Made by a program: the position numbers and the translations under genes
Notes under the pieces: model-generated
Database searches by the model: none
The model's input: the letters and a program-made list of their open reading frames with translations, nothing else
Told to the model about the DNA's origin: nothing
NCBI GenBank assembly: GCA_905182995.1
Contig: CAJJDP010000065.1
Coordinates: 424,995-488,994, forward strand
From: Paramecium octaurelia
Taxonomy: Eukaryota > Ciliophora > Oligohymenophorea > Peniculida > Parameciidae
Direction of reading: 5' to 3'
Length of the DNA: 64,000 bases
Shown here: piece after piece, positions 22,910-35,799 of the stretch
Position numbering within the stretch: position 1 is the first letter of the stretch
How the letters are laid out: each line of letters begins with the position of its first letter

Positions 22910-22990
22910 AATTATTTAAATAAATTATTTATACCTAATTTATATATAAATATTTAAATTATTGCATTTATTCATTAATTAAAATTAAAG

Positions 22991-25900
22991 ATGCGAATTC
23001 CCTAAGCTTACTATGAAAGCATGATGAAAAGATACAAGAAGTCTAAGCATGTTGATTAAACAGATTATTCTTGGATTGAGACGACCAAGAAGCCTCTGGT
23101 AGAAAGAATTTAAGATTTTGCATAATGCAAACAATTATAAGATCCCAAGTATACTCGAATCATTTGCGAAACAATTGATGCAATATTTGAAGCAGCAGTT
23201 GCTTTATTTCAAGAGCAAGACCAAACTTTCTGCGCTCAATTACTGGGTGAATCCGATTCTATTTAAATTTGGGATTTGTGTATTTAGTGTTGTGATTTTA
23301 TAATCAAATCAGCAAACCAAAAAATAAGTATTTCTATTTCAATAATCAAAAGTCGATATGTTTTTTAGTTATGAGCATATTTTGACACTTATATTTCACA
23401 ATCCAGATTATGAAATAGCAAAAATATATAAATTGGTGTAATGCATGCAATATTTAATTGAATAAATGAATGCATCCAAGGCCTGCAAATTTAAAAGTAA
23501 TATCTCTAACAATTAATATTAGTTGAACAATTTGAAAGAGTCTTTTTAAGATTCATGTACATTAACACCTTTTTATAAAAGAATATTTACATTTTGTCAG
23601 ATTAGGAATGTTAGGAATTATTTTAATATTAGACCGAAAATTACAATCTCAAAATCACCATCCCAAATGAGGACATGAATAATTATCAAAGATATTTGGA
23701 GATGAGCAATTTCAGAAAAATACTCAAGTCTCCGCCTTTAATCTTAGACATTCCTTTTGATTATACTAAAAATCCCTTGGATTAAAGTTTACAGATTGCA
23801 GCTGAAATCAAAGTCTAGAAAGAAAGTATACTATTTGATTAAATCTTTATTCGTTTGCTATGCTAATATTCCAATGATGAACTAATACTATAGAAGATGT
23901 TTATTAGTAATTACATATTTCACTTTAAATGCACTTTCTCAGATTTATAATTATTTAACTACAAATATATGACAGACATTACTAATAGGTTGATAGATCA
24001 AAAAGACTACTTATTTTTATTAATAAGGATGATCGCAAGCAATAAAGATGAATCACTAGAGGATACCCTAGTGGATAGTCTCCAATTTATTAAATCAAAG
24101 CAAATACAACTATATGAACATAATACCTTCTTGGAAAAATTATGGCTATTTGAATTATAGGGAATTTAAGACACTCTAGTCTAGTGGAAGAAAGAACTCA
24201 ATATTAGTGAAGGCAACTTCTATGATAATAGAATGAAGTTAAATGTTAAATTGCAACAATTATTCTTCTAATCATTATCAGATTAACAATTTACATAGAT
24301 GTTTAAGAAATAACCGAATTATACCTAATGGAATTTCATAATCATTCAAATCATTAGAAAATCCTTTGGATAAGTTGGAGAAACAAAATTGCCATACTAT
24401 ATCTTAAATCCCATCTTAAGTTATTCTGTCAATTTGATCACTGAGTTACCAGGCAATAACTAAAACCAATAATTAGATTATCAATTAGAAAGCCAGATAA
24501 TTTAAGGCTTATTAGAAATCCTTAAGAATTGCAATACGACATTATAAATTTAATTATAAATCAGAGCATTTCAATTATTAAATTAATTAGTTACATACTA
24601 TAAACAAGAATTTGATTAAGTTTAGATTCAAAATGCTCAATCTGAATTCTTGATGCCAGTTCCAGAGAGATATCACAAATTACTTGCAGAAATCTGGTCA
24701 AACAGAATTTTGGAAGACACTCTATAAAGGGCAGAACTCAATGAAACATTATTTACCCATCTAATAACCTTATTAGCAATAACAATGGGAGAGAATCCAG
24801 CCAGAGTAAGATAATTTTACGAAAATAATAGTTTATAATAATTGATTAATAAAATTATTGAATTATTAAGGATTTGCTCAAGAGCATCTCCTTTAATTGT
24901 AACAATAATAAACTTATTGATCGCAATCAGTACAAATGAATAAGCAATATCATCAGCCTTACAACCGAATAATAATGGTGATTCATAATAATAGGAAAAT
25001 TTGATTAAGAGAATCTTTATTAAGTGTTATTTGCCTTCAGTAGAGTTATTACACGATCCAACAGTGAGTGATGATTTTGCAAAGAAGATTATTATGCTGT
25101 ATAGCCAAAGCATGTTGGCAAAAAAGTTAATCGAAAAAGTTATTGAAAATACATTTGTTCAGATATCATAATTAGTGGATTTGAGTAAAGATAAGATTGA
25201 GGAAATAGTTAGTAATTAGGAAAAGTTATAATCCTTTTATAGTTATTCCAAAAGCTTACAAGCCTTATTATAATTATTCATGCAATTACAACCAGAGAAG
25301 AAATCATCCTATCGCTCATTCCAAGGATATGAAGAATTGTAATTAGAAGAAGCTCAGAGACAAAAAGATTTATTGTTCAATTCTCTTTTGAAGAATTAAA
25401 AATTCGTTGAAGCATTAGAGAAAATAATAATGAGTCCAATACTTATAGGTAGTAAAAACAAGGATACCTATGTTGAACATTATGTTGGCATACTATGTAA
25501 GAAAAACAAGTTAAATCCTTATAATTCTTTATGGAAGGAATTGGATTTGATCTCATAAAATTACATGGTCATAGGTGATCAAAAGATAATCGATATTGGA
25601 AAATTAGTTGATTATGATGCTCTATCTATTCATATGAGTGACAAGTATTTTTTTAGAAAAATCATCAAACACATTTCTCCTTAAACTTATAGAGGATTCT
25701 ACATACTTAGTCGTTTCCATTTGATTCATTATTTGATCAAGATGTGTGTCAATTAGGGTGTGGGATAAAATTAGGATTCTCATCTGATGATCTCCTAATT
25801 GTTAGAAATCTATTTTCTATCCTCATAGCATGCCGGTTTTCATGAATCCATTATGATGTTTATGTCTGCTAAATAATAGATTCAGAAATAACAGACTAGT

Positions 25901-28900
25901 TACGATGAGGACACACAAATAAGGAGAAGGATTAGCAGGGATAATTTGATTCCATTATAATCATCTTGTTTGGATTTGATAGGTAAATTACAATAACAAG
26001 TTGAGTAAAAAGACTATATAATTAAAAAATATGGGGAAATTACTTAGTTGTTCTTCCAGAACTTCTAAGAAAAATGCTAATAAATTAAATAAGCTTAAGG
26101 AATCTAAATTGTATCCATTGTAACCTATATGCAGGATATGTTAAAATCATTCAAATTTTTATAGAATTTATTTTTGAGTTTAGAACAATAATATTAGCCA
26201 TTACAATTTGCAGTAATCTGCTTCCAAAATAGTAATTTCTTTTTGTAATTAATTGAGATTCTATAATATTTGGATAGTATTTAAAGATAACAGTAATTCA
26301 ATGTAACAAAAGAATAAGAGATCACTAGAAAGATATTGCCAGGATTTATAGAGGCAATACATCAGCATATAGATAGCATAATAAAATTATTAATTTTTAA
26401 GAAGATTGCTATTGATAAAATATAATTGTCTGGATAATCAATTTAAGATCCATAACAATTGGATATAGTATGCAATGAAATCTTTGTATCCTAAGCTTCA
26501 ATACTCAATTAAATGATCGATTTACTGCTCTACAATAATTGTGAAGGCAATTTAAAGACTCTTTTGGAATAATTAATATAAAAGTTTTATTCAATCAAAG
26601 ATTTATAAGTTTAGGAGATGAGAAAGCTTGCTGGAACAGAAACAAAAGAATAATAAGTAGTTGGAAATAAGGATATCACTTAAATCTTATCTGGAAATGA
26701 AGTACGTTAAGAATAAAAGAAGTCAATGTTTGACAGACCTGAGATCAAAGCAATGATAGATGATATTTGTGATATGGGATTCAAATAGCAATTGATCAAG
26801 AAAGCCATCCAAAGAATTGAAATTCCAGAACCTACGATGATTATTGATATGCTAATAAACGAAAGGATTTCTGATGACGAAGAAGAGTAAGAAGATCTCT
26901 TTGATCAAGAAATAAAAATAGCTGAGCAAAATCAAATAATTTAAGAACAAATTGCCTAATAAAAGTTAAAAATCGAGAATGAATTAGAAAAAGAGTAAAA
27001 GTAAAATGAAATCCAAGTCTTAGATTAAGAATAATTTACTAAAATATTACAATAAAACTTTCCTGAGGCTAATTAATAATTAAATATTTTGGAAAGATTT
27101 TTGACTTTAATTAATGATTTCTAAGTTAAATTAGATTCTAATCTTAATAAGCTATTAGATTAACAATTGAATAACCAAAAAACAAATAGTAATTTATTAG
27201 AATATTTATTCACAATAGCTAAGAAATAATAACATATAAGCAAGATTTTAGATTATATTTTTGTGATCTTGAATCCCTTAAAAAAAGAAAAATCATCTTA
27301 GGATTTGAATACAACTATGATACAATATCAAAAAGCCTTGCAATGGCTTAATTTATTATAATAGATTGCTCCACAGGAACATGAAAAATTATATTAAAAT
27401 TTGGCTTTAATAGATCAAGAACCATAATAAAAGCATGTGCTTTCATTTCAATCCATGATTACATTTGGTTTTGCATTGTCTGATGATATATTTGAACAGT
27501 TTAAAAAGAGTGGCGAAATAGAATTGTAATAATTAAAGCAACTAAATATTTCTGATATGTCTTATTAAGAAATTTTTCTTCAAGTATAAAACATCACTGC
27601 TAATCTTAACAATTTATATGAAAACAAATAAATAACATTAAAATTATTCTGTAAAGAAATTTTAGAGGCACAAAAATATCTTACTAAGTTTTTCTTAAAT
27701 TTGTAAAATAAACATGATCAATTAATAGAACGATATTGGAGCTAGATACTCATCTACCTTGAATTTTTGATTTAAGTAGGTACAATGAATTTGGAATTAT
27801 AAGAGTACACCTAGCAAACCTATAATTTACTTGAAGAATTGGATATATAAATTAGCAATAATTAAGTATTGAAAGAATAAAGAGATTAACCTCAAAATAT
27901 GATTTATATGAGATAGATAATTTAGAGACGATTTATGTCTGATAAACAGTTGATTGCATAATTATTATAATGCTTGAATAATTTTGGATTGCATAATCAA
28001 AACAAATTGTTCAATATGTTAACAAAAAAATCATCAAGTGACAAATTATCATTATTGGAGATACTATTACAATTAAAAATGCATCCTAGTCATTTTGAAT
28101 ATGAGGAATCCTAGCCAGTATTCATTGAAAACCTAATATATCTTGTTGCCATTGATACGAAAACAACAAATGACTTAGTTTTCTAAATTTTGAAACAGGT
28201 GATGTTGAATGAACATATAGATTGGCATGCTTAATAGTTAAAGAATGCAGAAGATCTCACCCAAATTTAATTCCCTTAGAAATTTATAGAATGCCCATTG
28301 TAATACTTATTGCAATTTCATCCTGTATTAATTAACAATCCTATTATCTATAATTTGATAATTGAACAGTAAGGCGTATCAATTACAGACAAATATTCTG
28401 AACTAAATAGAATTCATACTCCAAAATAAGTTTAAACTTAACCAACAGGAAAATTGACAAAAGAATAAGAGAAATTATTGAAAGAGAAGGAAAAAGAATA
28501 GTAAACTCAACCCTTGACAGAAATAGTCATCAGATACGAGATAGAATAATTTATAGAACCGTAATTAAATCAAAACTTCATCCATTTAGTCAAAATTATT
28601 GCCTAAGCAACCGTTGATAGGTTTTTTGAGGAGAATTAAAGGTTGATAGAATAGATATTTAAAGTACAATTCAACCAATACAAAGATGATTCTAGGATTT
28701 ACGTTTACGGTTGGGATCAATTATTGAGAATTATAGAAATGCTCATCATTAAAATTCCTTAACTAATATTATATCTAAGATAATTGTAAGTAGATTTGCC
28801 ACCATAATTAAGTGGAGGTGATAAAAAGACTACATTCATAGAATTTGTAATTAAGTATTTGACTTGGGTTGGTGGAGATAAATTAGCTAACTTTATGCAC

Positions 28901-31900
28901 AATTACTTAAGTGATATAAATTTGTTGTCTATTGGATATGGAGTCACTATTGCCTAAGAAGGTTTGCAATTATTATTGAATGAATTATAAATTGACGTTG
29001 ATCAGGATTAGATACTATAGAAATATTATCATATCATGTAAATATTGATACTGTTTACTTAAACCTTAACTATGCAAAATTGTAGCATGATCTTAACAGA
29101 CTAAAGATCATAAATGAATTTAATTCCTTAATTGATTGACACATTGAATAAAATAAAAAATTGTGACAACAAGCAATTTGTGAAGACATATCAATAAACG
29201 ATAGCCAAAATTATTGAACCTTTTTTGCAATCTTAAATATATTATGATCACATTAAATCTGGAAAGTATGGAGAAGTATTCAGACTACAACAAAGTATTA
29301 CTGATGATCCTTTTAAATATCACTATTTGCAATGTCTAAGAAATCAATTGATTTGTTATTCTCTGTACCCAGGTTTCAAAAGTGTAGCAGGATCAGCTTA
29401 ACATTTTATTTCTCACTAATAAGTTCAATAGACCTTAAAGGATGAACACTAATAAGAATTAATTTGGCCACTTTATCAATCAAGAAAAAATTACAATAAT
29501 TAAAGGCAGAATAATTAAAAGCAATAAGAAGAGGATGTGAGTGATTCTGATTCGGATCAAGATATTCTTTAAGTAGATAACAGTCAAATAAAATACAAAG
29601 TAAATTATACAAATATTAATACTTGGGGTTCTGATTACTATTTTTATGACAATAATGACTTCATGTCAAAATACAGCTTGAACAGAGATGAAGATAGGAT
29701 GGTACGAGAAAACTAATAAAATATATTCCCATAGAAAGATCTCAATATCATATTTTGCAAAGTTGATCCACAGTCCATTTGTTTCAACTTACCTACATTA
29801 TCAATTACTAGGTAGAACATTTAATATTATTCCAATGATTATAAATAGTGGATAACCTCTATTGTAGGATTATATTACAGTTCAAATGAATACTTTGAAA
29901 ATAAAAAATCTTTAATTTCAAAATCATATGAAAATTAACTTAAAATTACTGTTGAATTCATTCATTAAATAAATAGACTATTATTATCATCAAATTACTA
30001 TCGAAATAAATAGAACGATTACATGCAATCATATTTATCATATTATTTGAATGGAACTCTAAATAACCTCTAAGTTTAGCCTAGTTCTTCTTGTTTCTAT
30101 TCAAAATTCGGTTAACCTCCAAATTAGTTATAACAAGATTATTAAGCTAATTCATTATCAATCAATGTCAATGAGTCTTAGCAATAATAACATAGGATTT
30201 TATGTTAAATAACCTGCAACGTTCTATAAAGCAGAGTAGTTTTGAATGGGATGCCAAATGATTTGCAGGATTAAAATTTACTTAGAGCAAAGTTGTAAAG
30301 TTTATTGCATCCAGAAGAACACCTAATAATTCAACCAGTAATCTTGTAAATTCCAAAAAGATCATTCATATAGCCTGATGCATAACAATTATTAATCTAT
30401 GATAATATGGTTCTTGAAATGTTCATAAATCTCTTATTAGATGAAAATAATTTTCCATAATTTCCATTTAATTTATTTAGATAGGTGAGTAAATGTTCTC
30501 GCCTTGGTTTCAAATTATTGATTTAATTGTTACTCTTATACTAAGAACAAAAAAATAACTTAGATTTAACTTTAAAAATCTTATACCTTGTGAGTTAGAA
30601 AATTCCATCAACTAATCTTAGAGATTTGTTATCTGAGTAGTTATAGGTGAGCCCAATTTTAAATAAAAGAGAAAAGGCAAATCTAGCTAAAGTCTAAGAA
30701 ATTAAGGAACAATTTGTAATTGAAGAGGAAGAAAACTTTGAGGAATAACCTTAAGATGAGGATCCAGAAAATCCTCTTGTCTTTTTAATTAATTAGATTA
30801 ATCGGTATTGCGAGAAAAACATCTCTTTCATGAAAATATTTCATAATCCAGAATCCTATATACCATTAGAAAAAAGTATGATTAATATAATATATTAGAT
30901 ATTCTCCTGACTCCATTACTAGCTAACTAAACTGGAATGCATTTATCTTACCTGATTTAAATTATCAAAGGCTCATTGATAATTGCAAATGAGGAATCGA
31001 AAGATAAGAATAAAAAAAGTGATGATGATTATTTATAAAAAATATAGAGAAGATAAGCTACAATCTTTACAAATAGCCATGAAGAATCTAATAATAAATT
31101 GTTTGACCTTGTTACTTAGCTCAACAAACATGAAGAAGATATACATTTATAGGAATTGATTTTTAAGACTTTTGCAGAAAGATATTCAGAAAATCAATAA
31201 GAGCAATGGGAACCATAATCTTATTACACTAGGCAGCCTTTTTCTTTAAGATAAAATGAAATATTGTTACAATAGCAATAATAATAACAATAGGAATTAC
31301 AATAACAATAATAATAGTAATAACAATAGCAATAATAATAGTAATAACAATAGCAATAATAATAGTAATAACAATAGCAATAATAATTGTAATAAGAATA
31401 ACATTAGCAATAACAATAGCAATAATAATTGTAATAAGAATAACATTAGCAATAACAATAGCAATAATAATTGTAATAAGAATAAGAATAACATTAGCAA
31501 TAAGAATAACAATAAGATTAGCAATAAGAATAACAATAACAATAATAACAATAAGATTAGCAATAACAATAACAATAAGATTAGCAATAACAATAACAAT
31601 AACAATAATAACAATAACAACAATAATAATAATAATAATAACAATAACAATAATAGGAACAAAATCAAAATCTATAAAGTACTTTCTAATTTAAAATACC
31701 AGTGTTACCATAATCTTTAAATGTTCTACCTCAAACTTTTCCCAGCTACGCTCCGCCTCCAATTTCATCTATATCAATACTTTAGTAATAACACCTATAA
31801 CAATAATAATAATAATTGTAATAATAATAATAATTTTAAAACAATTTGTAAAATATTAGAAAGTTGCCAACATCTTAAGCATAATTTTAGCAACTTAGAT

Positions 31901-34900
31901 AGTTCTATGATAGGTACCTTAAAGCAAATGATGATTAATAAGACCTTTAATAGACTTAATAATAACATCTTAAGCAGTTTTACAATAATATTTTACTATA
32001 GAAATAATAATAATAAGTCTAGTAATAAGATTAGAATCAATAATAGTCAAACAACCCAGAATCAAAAATATATGATTAAAACCAATTTGTCTCAGAAGAA
32101 TAAAATGAATCAGATTCTAAGATACAATAAAGAGAGAGAAAACTAAGTGCCAAAATATCCCATGTTGAAATAGATATTATAACAGCATTGTGCAGAATTC
32201 TTAATAACCCTCTTCTTCGAGATTGCAATTCTATAGAAATCATTAATTTACTTAATGGATATGCAAATGATCGTTTAAAAATCGAACATGCTATTAATGA
32301 ATTAACTAAATATATAATCCAATAATCAAAGATATTCAATTATGAATTGGATAGAAAAAGAAAATAACTTAGAGAAATCACTAGTTAACGAGAAAAGGTG
32401 CCAGAGCATGATCCTGAAAGATAATAATAATTGTCAGAATAAGAAAATGAAATCATCAAAGAGCTTAACTAGAAAACACCTGATCCTAGTGTAATTCAAA
32501 GATGTTTTATTGCAATTACAGGGTTTTTGAATTTTAATGTGAGTGCTTCAGATTAATAAAAATAACCCACAACCAAGCCAAGCTCAACATAAACTAGATA
32601 ATAAATTCAATTAGATAAAAAGAAATTTAAATTGCATTAATAAGGAAAGCATTTAGATGATGCACAAGAAATTGATGCTTTGACGAAAAAAGATATTCGA
32701 AAATAATTTATAAATGTGCTATAAACAAGATAAACTCACCATTTGTGGCTTAATGTTGTGGAAACATTATTATTAATTTTCAATTGTAAAGGTCATAGAT
32801 CACTAGAGTTATTATAGAAAAAATTATACCCATTATTGGAATGTTTCTTGAGACTTTACTAAAATGTACATGAAGATACAAATCATTCGGATTCCCATGT
32901 ATAAGGTGCTGCAGATCCTAACTTTTTTGAGCGTAATACAAGTGGATCAGCCACTAATTCATTATCATTTGGTTTATTGTAAACATAGAATATTCATTTA
33001 AAACGATCATTTTCAGCAGTAAGAAACGAAAATGAAATGTAAATGAAAATAGATGAGCTGTTCACTTATCTTTGTATAAATGGGAAAAGACTCATTAATC
33101 ATTTAATATCATAAAGGCTTCATTAAGTTACTATTGATCACAAATAGAATTAAAATCCAAATTTAATTAAGTCATTTAAAGACACAGATCCTTTAGCTTT
33201 TGTTTTCTTTAAAATGAGTCAAATAATATCCTTTGAAAATAAAAAGCATTTATTTGAATTGGATTTAGAAGCTCTAAAAATAGGTGAAAAACCTAATGCA
33301 CGATCAAGAGGCAGATAAAATGATACTATTGAGATTAATGTAGTTAGAGAAACAAGACTATAATAATCTTTGGAAAAAGTTATTAACATCGATAAGAATA
33401 AGTTTAGAAAATGTGATATAAAAATTAGATATTAAGGGGAAAGAGGTTAAGATGAGGGAGGTATTAGAAAGGAATGGATGACTAACCTTGTTAAAGATAT
33501 CTTATAAACAGATAAATTTGAATTAACAACAAAAAGATTCTACAAAATTAATCCAAATAAAAAAGCTTAAGAAGATTTGAATCATTATAAACTATTAGGT
33601 AAAATAATTGGCAAAAGTATTTATGATGGACTACTTTTGCCAGTGTATTTTATCTCTCCAATTTTCAAGCAAATACTTTAAAAAAAACCTAGCATTGATG
33701 ATCTTGAACATTATAATGAAGGTTATTATGATACCTTTATTAAATTTTTAAATGATGAAACTTAAGTTCAATATAAAGACTTGTTTGAATTTTGGATACC
33801 CGAAGAATATGCAAATCTGATAGATTAAAATAAAAAGTATATTTTTGCTGACCTTCTTCAAGATTATATAGAAAAGAACCCTGTTGAATTAAAATAAGAA
33901 TAATAAACTGAATAATAGTAAGAGTTAAATACTAAATAAGAAGTCGAATAAAGTTAGGAACAACATTAACCCAAATCATAGCAACAGGACTAGCAATAAT
34001 AATAATAATAGGAATAAAAAGAATAGTAAGAAGATTAATAAGAGTAAGAAAAATAACAGTAAATAAAAGAATAATCTGAGTAATAATATCAAAAATATTA
34101 ATAAATAGTTGAAGAATTATAGGAGGAATAATCAGAATAATAATAAGAAAAATCGCATATATTAGATTAACATTTGATAAAAAAAGCAAAAAACTTCATA
34201 AAAATGATAAGACACCATACATAATAAAAAAATGAAGCCATTCAAGAAAATGAATCATAATTGGAAATAAATTTAGAATAATTTGAATAATAATAATTAT
34301 TATTATATCTCTAATAACAGTAAGAATAAACGATATCACTTTCACAAATCATTGAAGTATAGTAAGAATCTCAATAACAAATTGATTAGTAAATAAGATA
34401 AATGCAAGAATATTTATTAGGATCTGAACTGAAGGCTCCAATAATTCAAGCTGAACAGAAACAAAATGAAAAAGAAGAAGAAATACAAATTAAGAAGCTT
34501 CCTGAAGATATAACAGCAGAAGACATGGAAAATAGGGAGAGGAAAAGACTTATCAGGAAGAATAAAAAAAAATAGCTGAATGATGAAGTTTTAAAACATA
34601 TTAAATTGTAAGATGTCTTTGAAAAATAAACTACAAATGTATCAGTAAAACACAAAAGATTAATTTGTGAATATATTAGCAAAAGAATTATGTTAGAGGA
34701 GATTAAAAATTAGATATAAGCATTAAGAGAAGGGTTTTTTGATATTTTGCCTAAAGAGTATTTCTCTTATATGGATTGGAGAGATCTTTAAAAACTAATA
34801 ATAGGAGTTCCTTCAGTTGATGGTATTGTATTTTATTACTAATTTTAGTTGATGATTTAAAAGAAAATACAGAATATATCAATTACGAAAAAAATAATTA

Positions 34901-35218
34901 AACAGTTTTATGGTTTTGGGAAGTTTTGACAACCTTAAGCGACTCTGAAAAGGCTGACTTCTTAATGTTTGCAACAGGAAGTCCTTTAGTTCCATTCGGA
35001 GGATTTAAGAATTTAAGAGGTCCAAATGGTCCAAGGAAGTTTTCTATTTCGAAAGACTTCAATAAAGAACATTTCATTAAGGCTCATGCATGGTATAAAC
35101 TTTAATGATAGTTAGTTTTAATCGGATTGATTTGCCAGAATACTCCTCTAAAGATATAGTAAGAGAGAAATTACTAAAATCTTTGAAAGAATCTGGTTCA
35201 GGATTTGATTTAAGTTGA
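22991..35218 (+). CDS. HUWE1/UPL1/Tom1-type giant HECT E3 ubiquitin ligase
   Basis: About 4035 aa (human HUWE1 4374, plant UPL1 about 3680). Five introns restore one frame: 23328-23352, 23610-23632, 30876-30898, 34823-34848, 35093-35115. The first 1200 residues are alpha-helical armadillo-like (DUF908/DUF913 region). A UBA-like segment lies near residue 1230 (AMIDDICDMGFKQQLIKKAI), much as in HUWE1. A polyglutamine tract occupies about residues 2736-2865. The HECT domain starts near 3390: DEGGIRKEWMTNLVKDI, LLGKIIGKSIYDGLLLPVYF; after a 200-residue Gln-rich insertion it resumes with LREGFFDILPKEYFSYMDW, LIIGVPSVDVDDLKENTEY, WFWEVLTTL and KAHACFNRIDLPEY. The catalytic Cys is about 33 residues from the end, as usual; its codon is split by the last intron. 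Confidence 0.92.
31270..31671 (+). repeat. Polyglutamine microsatellite (CAA/TAA/TAG) inside the HECT ligase
   Basis: About 400 bp of trinucleotide-based repeat in frame with the ligase gene. Almost every codon is CAA, TAA or TAG, all glutamine in this code, with occasional Leu, Glu, His and Asp that form larger sub-repeats (LQQEQHQQQQQ recurs). In the standard code the stretch would be a wall of stops. A shorter Gln-rich run follows at about 31783-31842. Confidence 0.9.
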
Positions 35219-35799
35219 TATATTAATAATATTATTTCTTATAAAAAAGTAATTCAGTTTTCTTAAGATTATAGTAAAAATTATGCTTGTAAATATGATT
35301 CAATAATCATAGAAATTATAGTAAAATATTCTTTCATAATAATTAATTTAGATGTATGGATTTTTTTTGAACCAAGTGGATTTACTATTAATCTAGGATT
35401 AATTTTCAGTATTATTTCAAATAATCATCCTTTCTTGCAGTAAAACTTGCAAATGACTAATTTAAGATTTTCCAAATATCTGGTTATACATATGATAAAA
35501 GACATTTTAGGTTAATAATTATATTTTACTAGAACGATAAACTAGTCATCTATGTAAAAATACTATTATGCAATTAATTATTAAGTTATGATGAGAATTT
35601 CAAATTTTACAATCACTTGCCAATTAACCTTCTTAACTGTTGGAGAAGAGATCTTTGCTTCTGATATTAATGAACTCGTTATTTTATCTAAAAATTAAAC
35701 TCTTTCTCTTAGATGTCACATTTGATATAAATTAAATTAATTTTTTTTATTACTGTCCTTAAAAATGATTTTTAAGTAAGAAATTAATCATTAGAAGTA
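35219..35799. other. AT-rich convergent spacer
   Basis: About 580 bp between the stop of the HECT ligase and the stop of the next, minus-strand gene. No coding frame, RNA gene or repeat was recognised; composition is strongly A+T. Confidence 0.45.

Noticed and set aside
31256..31720. Poly-asparagine (plus strand) and poly-leucine (minus strand) frames
   Set aside because: These are other-frame readings of the CAA/TAA/TAG repeat; in the ciliate code the true frame is polyglutamine within the HECT ligase.
33932..34189. Hydrophobic minus-strand frame resembling a membrane protein
   Set aside because: Antisense of the Gln-rich HECT insertion; Gln codons TAA/TAG/CAA read as Leu/Ile on the other strand.
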